A stretch of DNA of 49,026 nucleotides, taken from Sanchytrium tribonematis (Eukaryota; Sanchytriomycota; Sanchytriomycetes; Sanchytriales; Sanchytriaceae). Position numbers and translations under genes: made by a program. Shown here piece by piece: positions 20,767 through 29,715 of the stretch. The first letter of the stretch is position 1, and the number at the start of each line of letters is the position of its first letter. Below the pieces are notes generated by a model. It made no database searches and was not told where the DNA came from. It was given only the letters and a program-made list of their open reading frames with translations. The stretch covers positions 1-49,026 of the forward strand of contig JADGIG010000015.1 of assembly GCA_018985235.1 (NCBI GenBank). Reading direction: 5' to 3'.

Positions 20767-22290
20767 ATGCAGCGCAATTTTGAGGACCCTATATATGTAA
20801 ACAACAAATGCTACGTCAAGAATTTGGAATTAATTCGGGAGCACATGAAATTAGAAGACAAAGAACAATTGTATGATGCCGTTTGGTGCTGCAGTCATTG
20901 TTTTCAGATCCTTCAAAGTGACCATGTTTATTGCACCACTTGTGATATCAAATTAAATGGAAGTCAAGATCGGCTAGACAGCTATAGAGAAACATGTAGT
21001 AAATTTGTGAGCTGTTATTCATGTGGTTACATGGTACAAGTTAAAATTGACCAATCTCTAGAAAATACCAGTTACAAGAAACACCTGGTGAAATCAGTTT
21101 GCGGCATCGTGCAAAAAATGAAAACCAGATACAACGGCAAGTTAGTGGCTGAATTTTTAAAAGGGCCAAAATGGGATGATTTCAATTACGATATTGTAAA
21201 TAGACACAGAAATGCAATTAAGAAGATTGTCAGTCAAAATATACCAGACAGTGAATCAAATTATATGGAAGATTCTATAAAAAATCGTAAATTAAGTCAA
21301 CGAGTAGCTACTCGCGTAAGTTACAAAGAATCAGAAACAAGTGCTACAAGCGATTCGGAGCAGCCCGCGGCATTTCTTAAAAACAACTTGTTTTATGAGT
21401 CAAATGATGAATGGAATAATAATTTACTTCATTCCGATTCTACTGGTGAGCAAAGTGAAAAACCAACTCCAAAAGCTGTTAAAAATCTTCCAAATTTACC
21501 TCCGTATGCGTTGAAAAGCAAAAATGTAATTTGTAATAATTTTAACCATGCTGATAGGACACAAAATGTCCAATTACATTATTCCAATAATATTCCAAAA
21601 CCTACACCAGAACAGACAAATGAAAATGTCACGTCATTTCAACCAGAAAGGAGCCAAACATCAGCAACTCAGTCATCTGATTCCGCCATTCATACTACTT
21701 TTGACTCAACTCTCAAATTACTGGAGCAATCCATCAAATCTTCCATCGTCAATATCAAATCATTCATTTTATGTAGCACATCAAGTCAAATAGAATTTTA
21801 TCATAGGTTTTTAAATTCAAAATTGGTAGACATCATATACAATTTACCATATTTAAGCCCGGCAAACTTTTTCAACAAGATCGCTTTATATTTCAAATTA
21901 ATTCAACAAGAAGGTCATTTCGATAAGTTGTTTCTTCAAATTACAAGAACACAGAATGAGGATTTGATGAATCAATTTATAAATATGCTTGCTCAAATAC
22001 AATCCCATGTTGAAGCCACTTTTTTATACAACGAGATGGAAATGGTTCAACATTCCTTGTTTCATACGCGGCAGTCTTGTGAATTGCAGCCGTGTAGGAA
22101 TTGTGATTTTGTTAGTCAGCAAATCGATACTAAACTTTTAAAAGAGCATCAATCGCATTTTAATGAATTGTTGATTGGCGTGTCAAATGTGAAAAGCAAT
22201 CTTTTAAGAATTCTCCAAACTTATTCAGAAAAAGCAAAGTATTATCTAACTGTATTAGATAACAACGACATTGTATTTCAATACGAGTAG
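20767..22290 (+). CDS. Cys-rich zinc-binding-like protein with long disordered and helical C-terminus
   Basis: This protein has 507 residues. The N-terminus carries a compact cysteine cluster: C41/C42/C45, C56/C59 and C77/C83/C86 (WCCSHC, YCTTC, CSKFVSCYSC), compatible with two zinc sites and loosely like the N-terminal cysteine array of dynactin p62/DCTN4. The fit is weak and the downstream p62 signature is absent. Residues about 170-310 are polar and probably disordered; 320-507 are mostly helical, with another cysteine group near residue 440 (CELQPCRNC). I do not assign a function. It is intronless as far as I can see. Confidence 0.5.
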   Translation: MQRNFEDPIYVNNKCYVKNLELIREHMKLEDKEQLYDAVWCCSHCFQILQSDHVYCTTCDIKLNGSQDRLDSYRETCSKFVSCYSCGYMVQVKIDQSLENTSYKKHLVKSVCGIVQKMKTRYNGKLVAEFLKGPKWDDFNYDIVNRHRNAIKKIVSQNIPDSESNYMEDSIKNRKLSQRVATRVSYKESETSATSDSEQPAAFLKNNLFYESNDEWNNNLLHSDSTGEQSEKPTPKAVKNLPNLPPYALKSKNVICNNFNHADRTQNVQLHYSNNIPKPTPEQTNENVTSFQPERSQTSATQSSDSAIHTTFDSTLKLLEQSIKSSIVNIKSFILCSTSSQIEFYHRFLNSKLVDIIYNLPYLSPANFFNKIALYFKLIQQEGHFDKLFLQITRTQNEDLMNQFINMLAQIQSHVEATFLYNEMEMVQHSLFHTRQSCELQPCRNCDFVSQQIDTKLLKEHQSHFNELLIGVSNVKSNLLRILQTYSEKAKYYLTVLDNNDIVFQYE

Positions 22291-22602
22291 ACACAATCAA
22301 AAATTGTTCTTTTTTATTTTAATTTTTTGTACCATTTTAATTAAACTGTTTTGAAAGTGAGAGGAATCTTTGAGCCTTATGCCCGATAAAAGTTTGAAAA
22401 CATATTAACGATTAAAGTTTGATATCCAAACGTGTTCCACGTCAATAGTCCAAAAAAGTTGTGGCTATATTTTACTAAATAGAATTCATTATTTGATATC
22501 ACTGATTCCAAACAGAGAATGGCAATTTGAGATTTAAACTACTGTTTTAAAAAAATAAATTTTCAAATTTTGTTACGTGGCTTCTTTTGAAACTCGAATT
22601 TT
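22291..22602. other. Intergenic, no gene seen
   Basis: A 312-bp AT-rich spacer between two plus-strand genes. It must contain the 3' end of one and the promoter of the next; no distinctive motif is visible. Confidence 0.4.
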
Positions 22603-24242
22603 ATGAAGAGTATCAAAAACAAATTAAGCGCACAGAAAAAAATAATAAGAAAGAATTCAACCAAGAGCGACAAAAAGTCCAAGTCTTCGCGTATTATTCC
22701 AAGCGCAGATAAATTTATTGAAAAATTACCAAATATTAAGGACGTTGAAAAGTCTCAACAATTACAATTGGTTTTAAAGAAATTAAAGCAATGCCAAGTT
22801 TTATTCGATTTTAATGATATGAGCGATTTAACAGGTAAAGAAATGAAGCGATTAATTCTAGTAGAATTGGTAGATTGGTTCAATACTACGAAACAGATTG
22901 ATGAATTAGTATATCCAGCCTTATTAGAAATGGTGAGTGCTAATTTGTTTAGGACACTTCCACCTCACGTTAATCCAACAGGGGAAGCATTTGACCCCGA
23001 GGAGGACGAACCAATCCTAGAGGCCGCTTGGCCTCATTTACAATTAGTGTATGAATGTTTTTTAAGATGCATAGAAAATGCTGAATTTAACCCTACTATC
23101 GCCAAAAAGTATCTAGATACAGTTTTCATTGGTAGTATTTTAGATTTATTCGACAGTGAAGATCCAAGAGAACGTGACTTTTTAAAGACCACTTTACACA
23201 GAATATATGGTAAATTCTTACATTTAAGATCATACATTAGAAAACAAATGAACAACATATTCTTTCGATTTATCTACGAGGTTGAGAGGCATAATGGAAT
23301 TGCCGAATTTTTAGAAATATTGGGATCAATTATTAATGGATTTGCTTTACCTTTAAAAGACGAGCACAAAACATTTTTATTTAAGGTATTATTGCCGCTT
23401 CACAAAACTAAAACCCTTGCTTTATATCATCCTCAACTCGCGTATTGCGTCGTACAATTTTTAGAAAAAGACCAAACATTAGCAGATCCTGTCTTGACAC
23501 AGCTTTTAAGATTGTGGCCTAAAACCAATTCTCCAAAGGAAACCATGTATTTAAATGAATTAGAAGAATTGTTGGACACATTGGAACCTGCTATTTTCTC
23601 AGGGATTTATGAAAAAGTTTTCCGACAATTGGGAAGATGCATTGCATCCCCTCACTTTCAGGTTGCAGAGCGTGCGCTGCTAATATTTAATAACGAATAT
23701 ATATCTCAATTAATGCAAGAATACCTATCTGGTGTTTTGCCATTGATATTAGGGCCATTAATTACCGCATCCAAGGGGCACTGGAATAAAAACATCCATT
23801 CTCAAGTTCTACATACCCTCAAAGTATTTATGGAAATGAATCCTCAGCTATTAGAAGATTGCACTCAGCAGCTGAAAACGGCAACTCAAAACGAAAAAAA
23901 TCTAAAAACTGAGAGGGAACAGAAATGGATACAAATGATGAGTGAGATTCAGCACACTCCTATAAATCTTGACCAGCTCACCATTGCGCACCAAACTGAA
24001 GAAAAATCTCAAGGATCAACAGAAGAAGAGTTGGAACAGAGTGTCGAAAATGTGTTGGATATGCTTAGTGACATACCAGAAGTATTTCTTCGCTTATTTA
24101 GGTGGAAAAATCAAATACAATGGATCATATGAGAAGAAAATCTGTTCTTCCTGTGGACCAAGAAGTTATGAGCGAATTAGCCAGACATCAGAGCTTAGAT
24201 GACGTTTTAACAAAGAAAGAAGAACTAGTAAATCCTTCGTAA
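22603..24242 (+). CDS. PP2A regulatory subunit B56 (B', Rts1/Par1-like), one 20-nt intron
   Basis: Exons 22603-24081 and 24102-24242 give 539 residues, normal for B56. The HEAT-like core is highly typical: [74 protein letters not shown] and [20 protein letters not shown]. The HRIYGKF segment (residues 199-205) forms part of the known pocket for LxxIxE substrate motifs and is intact. B56 targets PP2A to substrates at kinetochores, in stress and cell-size control. The N-terminus is a Lys/Ser-rich extension. The intron shifts the frame to a C-terminal tail ([20 protein letters not shown]) resembling the end of other B56 proteins. A Mis18/Yippee-type gene begins only 24 bp later. Confidence 0.93.
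24082..24101 (+). other. 20-nt intron in the B56 gene
   Basis: GTATTTCTTCGCTTATTTAG. Splicing joins SDIPE to [20 protein letters not shown]; unspliced, the frame ends soon after at TGA. Confidence 0.85.
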
Positions 24243-24266
24243 TTTAAGATTTTTTATTTTTCAAAC

Positions 24267-24644
24267 ATGTCTGCCAATATCGTCGTTAAACAACCTGGTA
24301 TTGATCAGCCATTTGTTGCTCAATGTCGAAAATGTAAGCGAATTCTAGCTGATTCATCAACCATGCTGTATATGAGAAAGGGTTTAATTGTATTTATTAC
24401 TGCTCCAGAAGTTGAAATTGAAGAAACCAATATAAAATGTAAAAAATGTAAAAAAGTAGTGGGTAGATATGAACTCTATGACGACAATATATTGATTCAC
24501 AGAAAATATCAACTATTATTAGATAAATTAACTCTGAATCTGACTCACAAACCAAAAAGAAAGAGAAAAATAAAACCGAAAGAGGATCTCGAAGCAATGA
24601 AAGAAAATGCAGAGATAATAGATTTAGAAATGATGGCTTTATAG
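24267..24644 (+). CDS. Mis18/Yippee-type zinc-binding protein
   Basis: This 125-residue protein has two CxxC knuckles: C20/C23 (AQCRKCKRILADSS) and C58/C61 (IKCKKCKKVVGRYELY). The spacing and sequence match the Mis18/Yippee beta-tent fold, in which CxxC...GDS and CxxC..xGxxY coordinate one zinc. After it comes IHRKYQLLLDKLTLNL, at the position of the post-domain helix of Mis18 proteins, then a basic segment (KPKRKRKIKPKE). Mis18 recruits the CENP-A chaperone machinery to centromeres in fission yeast and animals. A Yippee-family role is the alternative. The start is supported by the compact 24-bp gap after the upstream stop. Intronless. Confidence 0.65.
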   Translation: MSANIVVKQPGIDQPFVAQCRKCKRILADSSTMLYMRKGLIVFITAPEVEIEETNIKCKKCKKVVGRYELYDDNILIHRKYQLLLDKLTLNLTHKPKRKRKIKPKEDLEAMKENAEIIDLEMMAL

Positions 24645-24654
24645 TAAATTGAAA

Positions 24655-25440
24655 TTTATATGAATGAAAATTTACCTTTTCAATTCAGTTCCATACTCAT
24701 TTTCTTTTAAATTCTTCTTTCTCTTCAAAACATTTATAATAAACTTCAGCAGTCTTCTATCACTATCGGAATTATAGCCGCTAATCCTGCAATCCAAATA
24801 GCTTCATTACAAACATTAATTGAAAATAAGCATTTCCACAAATCAAAGCAGCGGGCATGTCGGCTTGGAATTTGTAATTGCTAAGATAATTTGCTCCATT
24901 TTGAGAATAGTTTGAAAATTCATCACCAAGGTATAATTTTATTTTGATGACCATTTCAAATATAATTTCTTCTTGTCAAATAGTTCATCCATTTTATCAA
25001 TGATTTTGTATCATTCTTTGTCTTTCAAAACATCTTTAAAAGACATTTCAAAGCTGTTTAAAAATTCCGCTTAAAGGATTCACAATCAGATCTTGCCTTA
25101 TTGATGTTATTCCACTCTCTCATTTCTTGCAATTCCAACCTTGACTCGGCACCATTTTTAAACCATGAAAAGAAAATCAACTTCTTCTCGTTAATTTTTC
25201 TGCAAATGGTTGCCATTCCAGATAAGCACTTCTCGTGAGGATCGTTTACAAGGGTAGAGCGCATTCAGTCAACAACTTTATACGTTCTCAACCTCTTGTT
25301 GGTGGTTGAGTAGATCACAAGACCAGAAATAAATGCGGTCCCTAAGAGTGCAGTTGTGTTTAATATCGCAGTTTTCTCTCGTACCTTCAGCATTAGACGC
25401 AACAGTCTCCCTCAATGCTTTATTATAAATTGCCACCAAA
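24655..25440 (-). pseudogene. Decayed minus-strand gene with N-terminal membrane segment
   Basis: On the minus strand from about 25440 down, a hydrophobic segment (NTTALLGTAFISGLVIYS) and a basic border (TTNKRLRTYKVVD) are followed after a stop by a 68-codon frame (25264-25058, with ICRKINEKKLIFFSWFKN). Further pieces (SFKDVLKDKE, KIIDKMDELFDKKKLYLKWS, and DMPAALICGNAYFQLMFV in another frame) follow down to about 24700. Several stops and frame changes separate them. It looks like a former single-pass membrane protein gene, not a transposon. I do not recognise the family. Confidence 0.4.
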
Positions 25441-25463
25441 AATTAGGATATCTAAAATTTTTA

Positions 25464-28374
25464 TTAAGACATCCTGACTGAATCTTCTCCCCCAAATTCT
25501 TTTAATGTGATAAGAAAATCATTGACGTGAGTTTTAAATCTGGCATCGTCACCAGAATAATCAAATAATCCCTTGACAAATTCCCTGATTGACGTTGGAG
25601 TGCGGTGTGGATAAGCTGTTGTGAGTGTGTTACTCAGCCAGTCAAATAAATATTGGTGGTTGCTAATTGAGGATTCCCCAGTGTGGATGCTTACTTTGAT
25701 CTGATTTGAATTAACAAGTAAAAACATAGTTCTCAAAACGGAGCATTGTTCATTAAATCCTAGATTAAATAAAATTACCGGCCTTGTGGTCTGCATCTGT
25801 CAAAACGTAGAATATATCCTGCAAAAGTCCGAGGAAAAATTGTTGGTAAAATGCAATGCTAATTTCCGAATCTGCTACAGATATTTTCTGGACCAATACC
25901 ATGCAGATTTCAAGTCCTAATTCCATGATATCGGCTTGCGTATGTTTGAATCCCCATGCAACGGAATCTAGAAATAATTTGAATTGCTCTGGATTTAATT
26001 TATAAACAGCTTGAAAACAATGTTTTACAGAACTTAGTAGTACATCGTAAAATCCTTTTCTATGATCAGGGTACTCACTGAAATCTCTATTAATCATGTT
26101 CAATGTATGCGAAAACAAATAGTCAAATATATCAAACATCGAACTCATCATTTGGCCTTGGACAGAGTCAATAAGCCCGCTAAATAAAAACAATATCTCA
26201 GCTTCTTTTAAATTTTCGTCTAAAGATTTCTCAATAGTAATGAATGGTCCAAAGATTCTTGGGGCAATTAAGTTGCAGATAAATGGTTTTTGGGCATCTC
26301 CACTCATTTTGCAAAAAGTCGCAAATAGTCGCAAGGTTTCCTTCTTGACAGATCTCCAATATTTGACAATTGCAGCTGCAGGTCCCACATTCGGATTTGC
26401 TTGACAATAAGTTGTGATCAATTGGCTGCATAGTTCATACATTTTGACTAAATCATCAATCAATGTTTGAATTTGAATATAAAATGCGTCTTTGATGGTA
26501 GAACAAGCCTGTCGATTGATCTGTAGAAAATGTGATGCCAATTTGACAGTTTCCATTTGTTCAAATTGATTAATATTGGTTTTCAACTGTGCTAAAATGG
26601 ATTGCCAAGCTTGATTAGGATTGCTCATAAGTTCCACCACGTATCTTTCTTGCACTGAATGACTGGCAGAGTGTATAATTATGCCAATTCCTTGATAAAC
26701 ACTGGATATTTGTTGTGTATTTAAATCACTAATAATATTAGGGACCATTCCTAAAACTTGTTCAATAAATGGCAAAGGTTCATCAGATTTAGCCACAACT
26801 AATTCATGTTTACAAGGAGAGTCACAAATCGTTATGAATGTGTCACACGCCATATCCTGTACACCTTCGTGAGATTCGTGCATAAATTCAAATAATTTGT
26901 TGATGACAGTCTTTAAAAATTTGTAATGTTTTCTCAAAAACTGAGGATATTGTCCACAAACATACATAATGTTGGAAGCAATAACAGCTTTAGTATCTTT
27001 CCCTTTTTTAATTTCACAAAGATTTAACAGTTCGCGAATGACGTGTACTAAATACCTCTTTTCTGCATCTTCATCCATTGCTCCAGAGATAGTTCCTACT
27101 GCCCAACATAGTTGATTTAATTCATCTCTATTGAAATTTATGTGACAAACATGGTCTAATTTGGTTGTAAATATTTGTTCTGTATCTTGCGGATCCAATT
27201 TGCAAAGATTGACTAATAATTGCTTCATGCTAGCATAAAGCTGTAATGATTCTGTATCTTTGACTTCCTCTCTGACAACTTCATTTTCATCATTTGTAAC
27301 TAGCAAGACTTCTTTTGGTCTCACCATTTTTGAGATTGCTAAATGTCTCAATTCACTTAAAATCGGAGTATAGAGTTGGATTCTTTGTGGCATTGATAAT
27401 TGCTGTGGTTGTTGTTTAATTAAATTTTCAGTTATAAAATACCAGCCTTCTAAACAGACTTTAAACAATTCCACATCGTGTTGTCTGGAAATTTGAAAAT
27501 AAATTGTAATGGCATGGTTAAATTCCTCAGATTGTTCTATGTAGCCCAAATGGTTAGTAATAGCAGAGGTTATAAATAAGGCAATAGCTTGTGCTAGTAC
27601 CTCGTCTTCAAAAGTAGTAATTTGTGCAATAACAAGTGTAAAAAGTTTTGCATTTTCAAGAGGCTTATCTTTGATGTTCATAATTTCAACACAACAACGG
27701 ATGACATCAAGAGGAAACTGTTTGAAATATTTCAAAAGTAAATCAATCATATCTGTCTCGTAAATGTATCCCACTGGTATCCAAATTAAAAATCGTAAAA
27801 TACATTGTAAAGTCGCTTGAACCAATGAGGGAGACGGTTGTTTTTGTAAAACTTGATGACACAAATAAAATATGTCGGTAAATTCTTTGTTGAATTGTTC
27901 TTTGCTTTGTAATTGTTTTTGAGTTGTCATGGAGCTAAATTCAAAAATTTCTTCGCTTAAAAGTTTAAGGAATTTTAAATGATTCTCGCATAATAATACA
28001 GAGGTCTTGGCACTTTCAATCAAATCGTGAATAAAACTTGGCATCCATTCATGCTTTAAAATAGCAATCATTGTAAGATGAAGCTTACTTAAAACCGGGT
28101 GGGAGTGTTGATTGACCATCAAGCTCATTAAAAATGATTTTAAACCTTGTTGTTGATCAACTGGGATTACTTTGTAGTGTGTTTTTATAAAATTAGCAAG
28201 AACATTGAGTGCGATGACTTTTGATTGGTCTTGCTTACAAGTTCCAAGTATGACATCGCAACTTGTCCACGAATTTGGATCATTTTGAAACTGCTCTAGT
28301 TCTCTCATTGCATTCTGGTCGCCCAATATTGAACGCTGTACCAGGGCATCAAAACTGTCCACGTCGAGTGTCAT
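25464..28374 (-). CDS. CRM1: Exportin-1 / CRM1 nuclear export receptor, one 19-nt intron
   Basis: Exons 28374-25779 and 25759-25464 give 963 residues of HEAT-repeat karyopherin. The N-terminal CRIME region (VIALNVLANFIKTHYKVIP), the NES-groove region (ASNIMYVCGQYPQFLRKHYK, KLFEFMHESHEGVQDMACDT) and the C-terminal repeats (ISVADSEISIAFYQQFFLGL) are all clear. Cys453, in LLNLCEIKKGKDTKA, aligns with the leptomycin-reactive cysteine (human Cys528), whereas budding yeast has Thr there. CRM1 carries leucine-rich NES cargo with Ran-GTP out of the nucleus. ATG at 28374 is chosen over the upstream in-frame start at 28425 because MTLDVDSFDALVQ begins the homologous part. The chain ends right after ITLKEFGGEDS, lacking about 40 residues of the usual C-terminal helix and acidic tail. 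AATAAA overlaps the stop. Confidence 0.95.
25760..25778 (-). other. 19-nt intron in CRM1
   Basis: On the minus strand, GTAATTTTATTTAATCTAG. Splicing joins VLTDADHKAG to FNEQCSVLRTMFLLV in the same conserved region; retention gives an in-frame TAA inside the intron. Confidence 0.87.
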
Positions 28375-28449
28375 TTTACACAGTTTGCAACAAGGAGATT
28401 TTGACTGGACGCAAACTACAAGCAAGTCATCATTAAATATTTATTCGCA

Positions 28450-29055
28450 TTACAAGTCTTCCAAATGTGCGATAGTCTCATCCAATTCTCTTCTTGTTTC
28501 CAAAAATTTGGCTTCCAATTCAGTGTATTTCTTTTCCAAATCCAACTTGAAAGCTTCTAAGCTCAAAGCCTTTCGCTCGAATTCTTCCGCCTTATTTTGA
28601 GTATCTTTCAACTTTTGAGAATTACTCTGATTTTGATTATCTTTCTGAGTAACTTCATTCTCCAAAAGTTTGATTTTTCTCTTGAAATTCTCGATTTCTT
28701 GATCATTTGAAGCTTGTTGAGATGCCTTACTCTGTGCGTCTGCTAAACGACTCTCCAATTTTGTATTCTCAAGTTCCAACAATTTGATTTTGTTTTGAGC
28801 TTGAGCAAAAGCATTTTCCTTTTCACGAAGCTGATCAACATTACTCTGTTTGCTGCTGTCTTGCAATCTTGATTCTGCTCGAGATAAATCCAACTCAACA
28901 AGTTTGATTTTGTTTTGAGCAGAAATTAACTCGTTCTCACGCTCTCTAACTAATTCTTGTAATGATTTGACTTGAGCTTCAGCCTTATTAGCGCGTTCAG
29001 TAGCTTGTTCCTCTGATACTTTTAGAGCATTCAATCTTTCTTTGAGTTTGTCCAT
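28450..29055 (-). CDS. Tropomyosin, long form (201 residues)
   Basis: The whole protein is a heptad coiled coil starting MDKLKERLNALKVSEEQATE and ending SLEAFKLDLEKKYTELEAKF...LDETIAHLEDL. Fungal tropomyosins dimerise, polymerise head to tail along formin-nucleated actin cables and regulate myosin. It is a tandem paralogue of the gene at 29127-29612, which has the same ends but is 40 residues shorter. The extra 40 residues come from an internal duplication (NKIKLVELDLSRAESRL and later NKIKLLELENTKLESRL). One tropomyosin actin-binding period is about 40 residues, so this form should span five actins. AATAAA lies 4 nt after the stop. Intronless. Confidence 0.9.
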   Translation of the reverse strand: MDKLKERLNALKVSEEQATERANKAEAQVKSLQELVRERENELISAQNKIKLVELDLSRAESRLQDSSKQSNVDQLREKENAFAQAQNKIKLLELENTKLESRLADAQSKASQQASNDQEIENFKRKIKLLENEVTQKDNQNQSNSQKLKDTQNKAEEFERKALSLEAFKLDLEKKYTELEAKFLETRRELDETIAHLEDL

Positions 29056-29126
29056 CGTTTGGCCTGGTGACGTGCTCGTATCAAGAAAGAGATTTTACAT
29101 TTTACAAAATTTTATTGATATAATGA

Positions 29127-29612
29127 TCACAAGTCTTCCAAATGAGATAATGTCTCATCGAGCTCTTTTTTGGTCTGTAAATATTTAGATTCCAAGTCAG
29201 TGTTCTTTTTTTCCAAATCTAATTTGAAAGCTTCCAAGGACAAAGCTTTCCTTTCAAATTCCTCCGTTTTGCTCTCCACTTCCTTTAATTTTGTGCTAGT
29301 TTGAGATAATTGGTTTTCTTTAGCGGTGTTTTCCTGCTCCAGAAGTCGAATTTTTCTTTTCAAGTTTTCAATTTCTTGGTCATTGTTAGCTTGCTGTGAA
29401 GCTTTTCCTTGAGCGTCTGACAATCTAGATTCAAGTCTGCTAACTTCCTGTTCCAATAGCTTATGTTTATTAGAAACCGAAATAGCTTCATTATCTTTCT
29501 GTCTTAATTCATCCTGTAAAGACTTTACCTGGGCTTCAGCTTTTACAGCTCTTTCCTGGTTCTGGTCCGCTTCTACTCGGAGTGCTGATAACTTATCCTT
29601 TAACTTGTCCAT
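29127..29612 (-). CDS. Tropomyosin, short form (161 residues)
   Basis: This 161-residue continuous coiled coil runs from MDKLKDKLSALRVEADQNQE to KTKKELDETLSHLEDL-type ends (the last residues are LDETLSHLEDL). Its length equals that of S. pombe Cdc8 and S. cerevisiae Tpm2, four actin-binding periods. It is an actin-cable regulator in the cytosol. The gene lies 71 bp upstream of its 201-residue paralogue on the same strand, and the two share long identical stretches (EFERKALSLEAFKLDLEKK), so this is a tandem duplication. The polyadenylation hexamer is about 10 nt after the TGA. Intronless. Confidence 0.92.
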   Translation of the reverse strand: MDKLKDKLSALRVEADQNQERAVKAEAQVKSLQDELRQKDNEAISVSNKHKLLEQEVSRLESRLSDAQGKASQQANNDQEIENLKRKIRLLEQENTAKENQLSQTSTKLKEVESKTEEFERKALSLEAFKLDLEKKNTDLESKYLQTKKELDETLSHLEDL

Positions 29613-29715
29613 GGCTTGTTAAGTATTTTGGGGAGCGTCCCATTTATAGACATGGTGGAAAAAACTGATTGGTTAAAAGTCACGAGTTTTAACAAAAATG
29701 TGTTTATTTTACATA

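Noticed and set aside
20767-22290. Dynactin p62 (DCTN4) identity for the Cys-rich protein
   Set aside because: Only the general CxxC spacing is similar; the later conserved p62 regions are absent, so the gene is left unnamed.
28375-28425. Upstream in-frame start for CRM1 (17 extra residues, Cys-rich)
   Set aside because: The extra sequence has no counterpart in the family, and MTLDVDSFDALVQ starts the homologous region.
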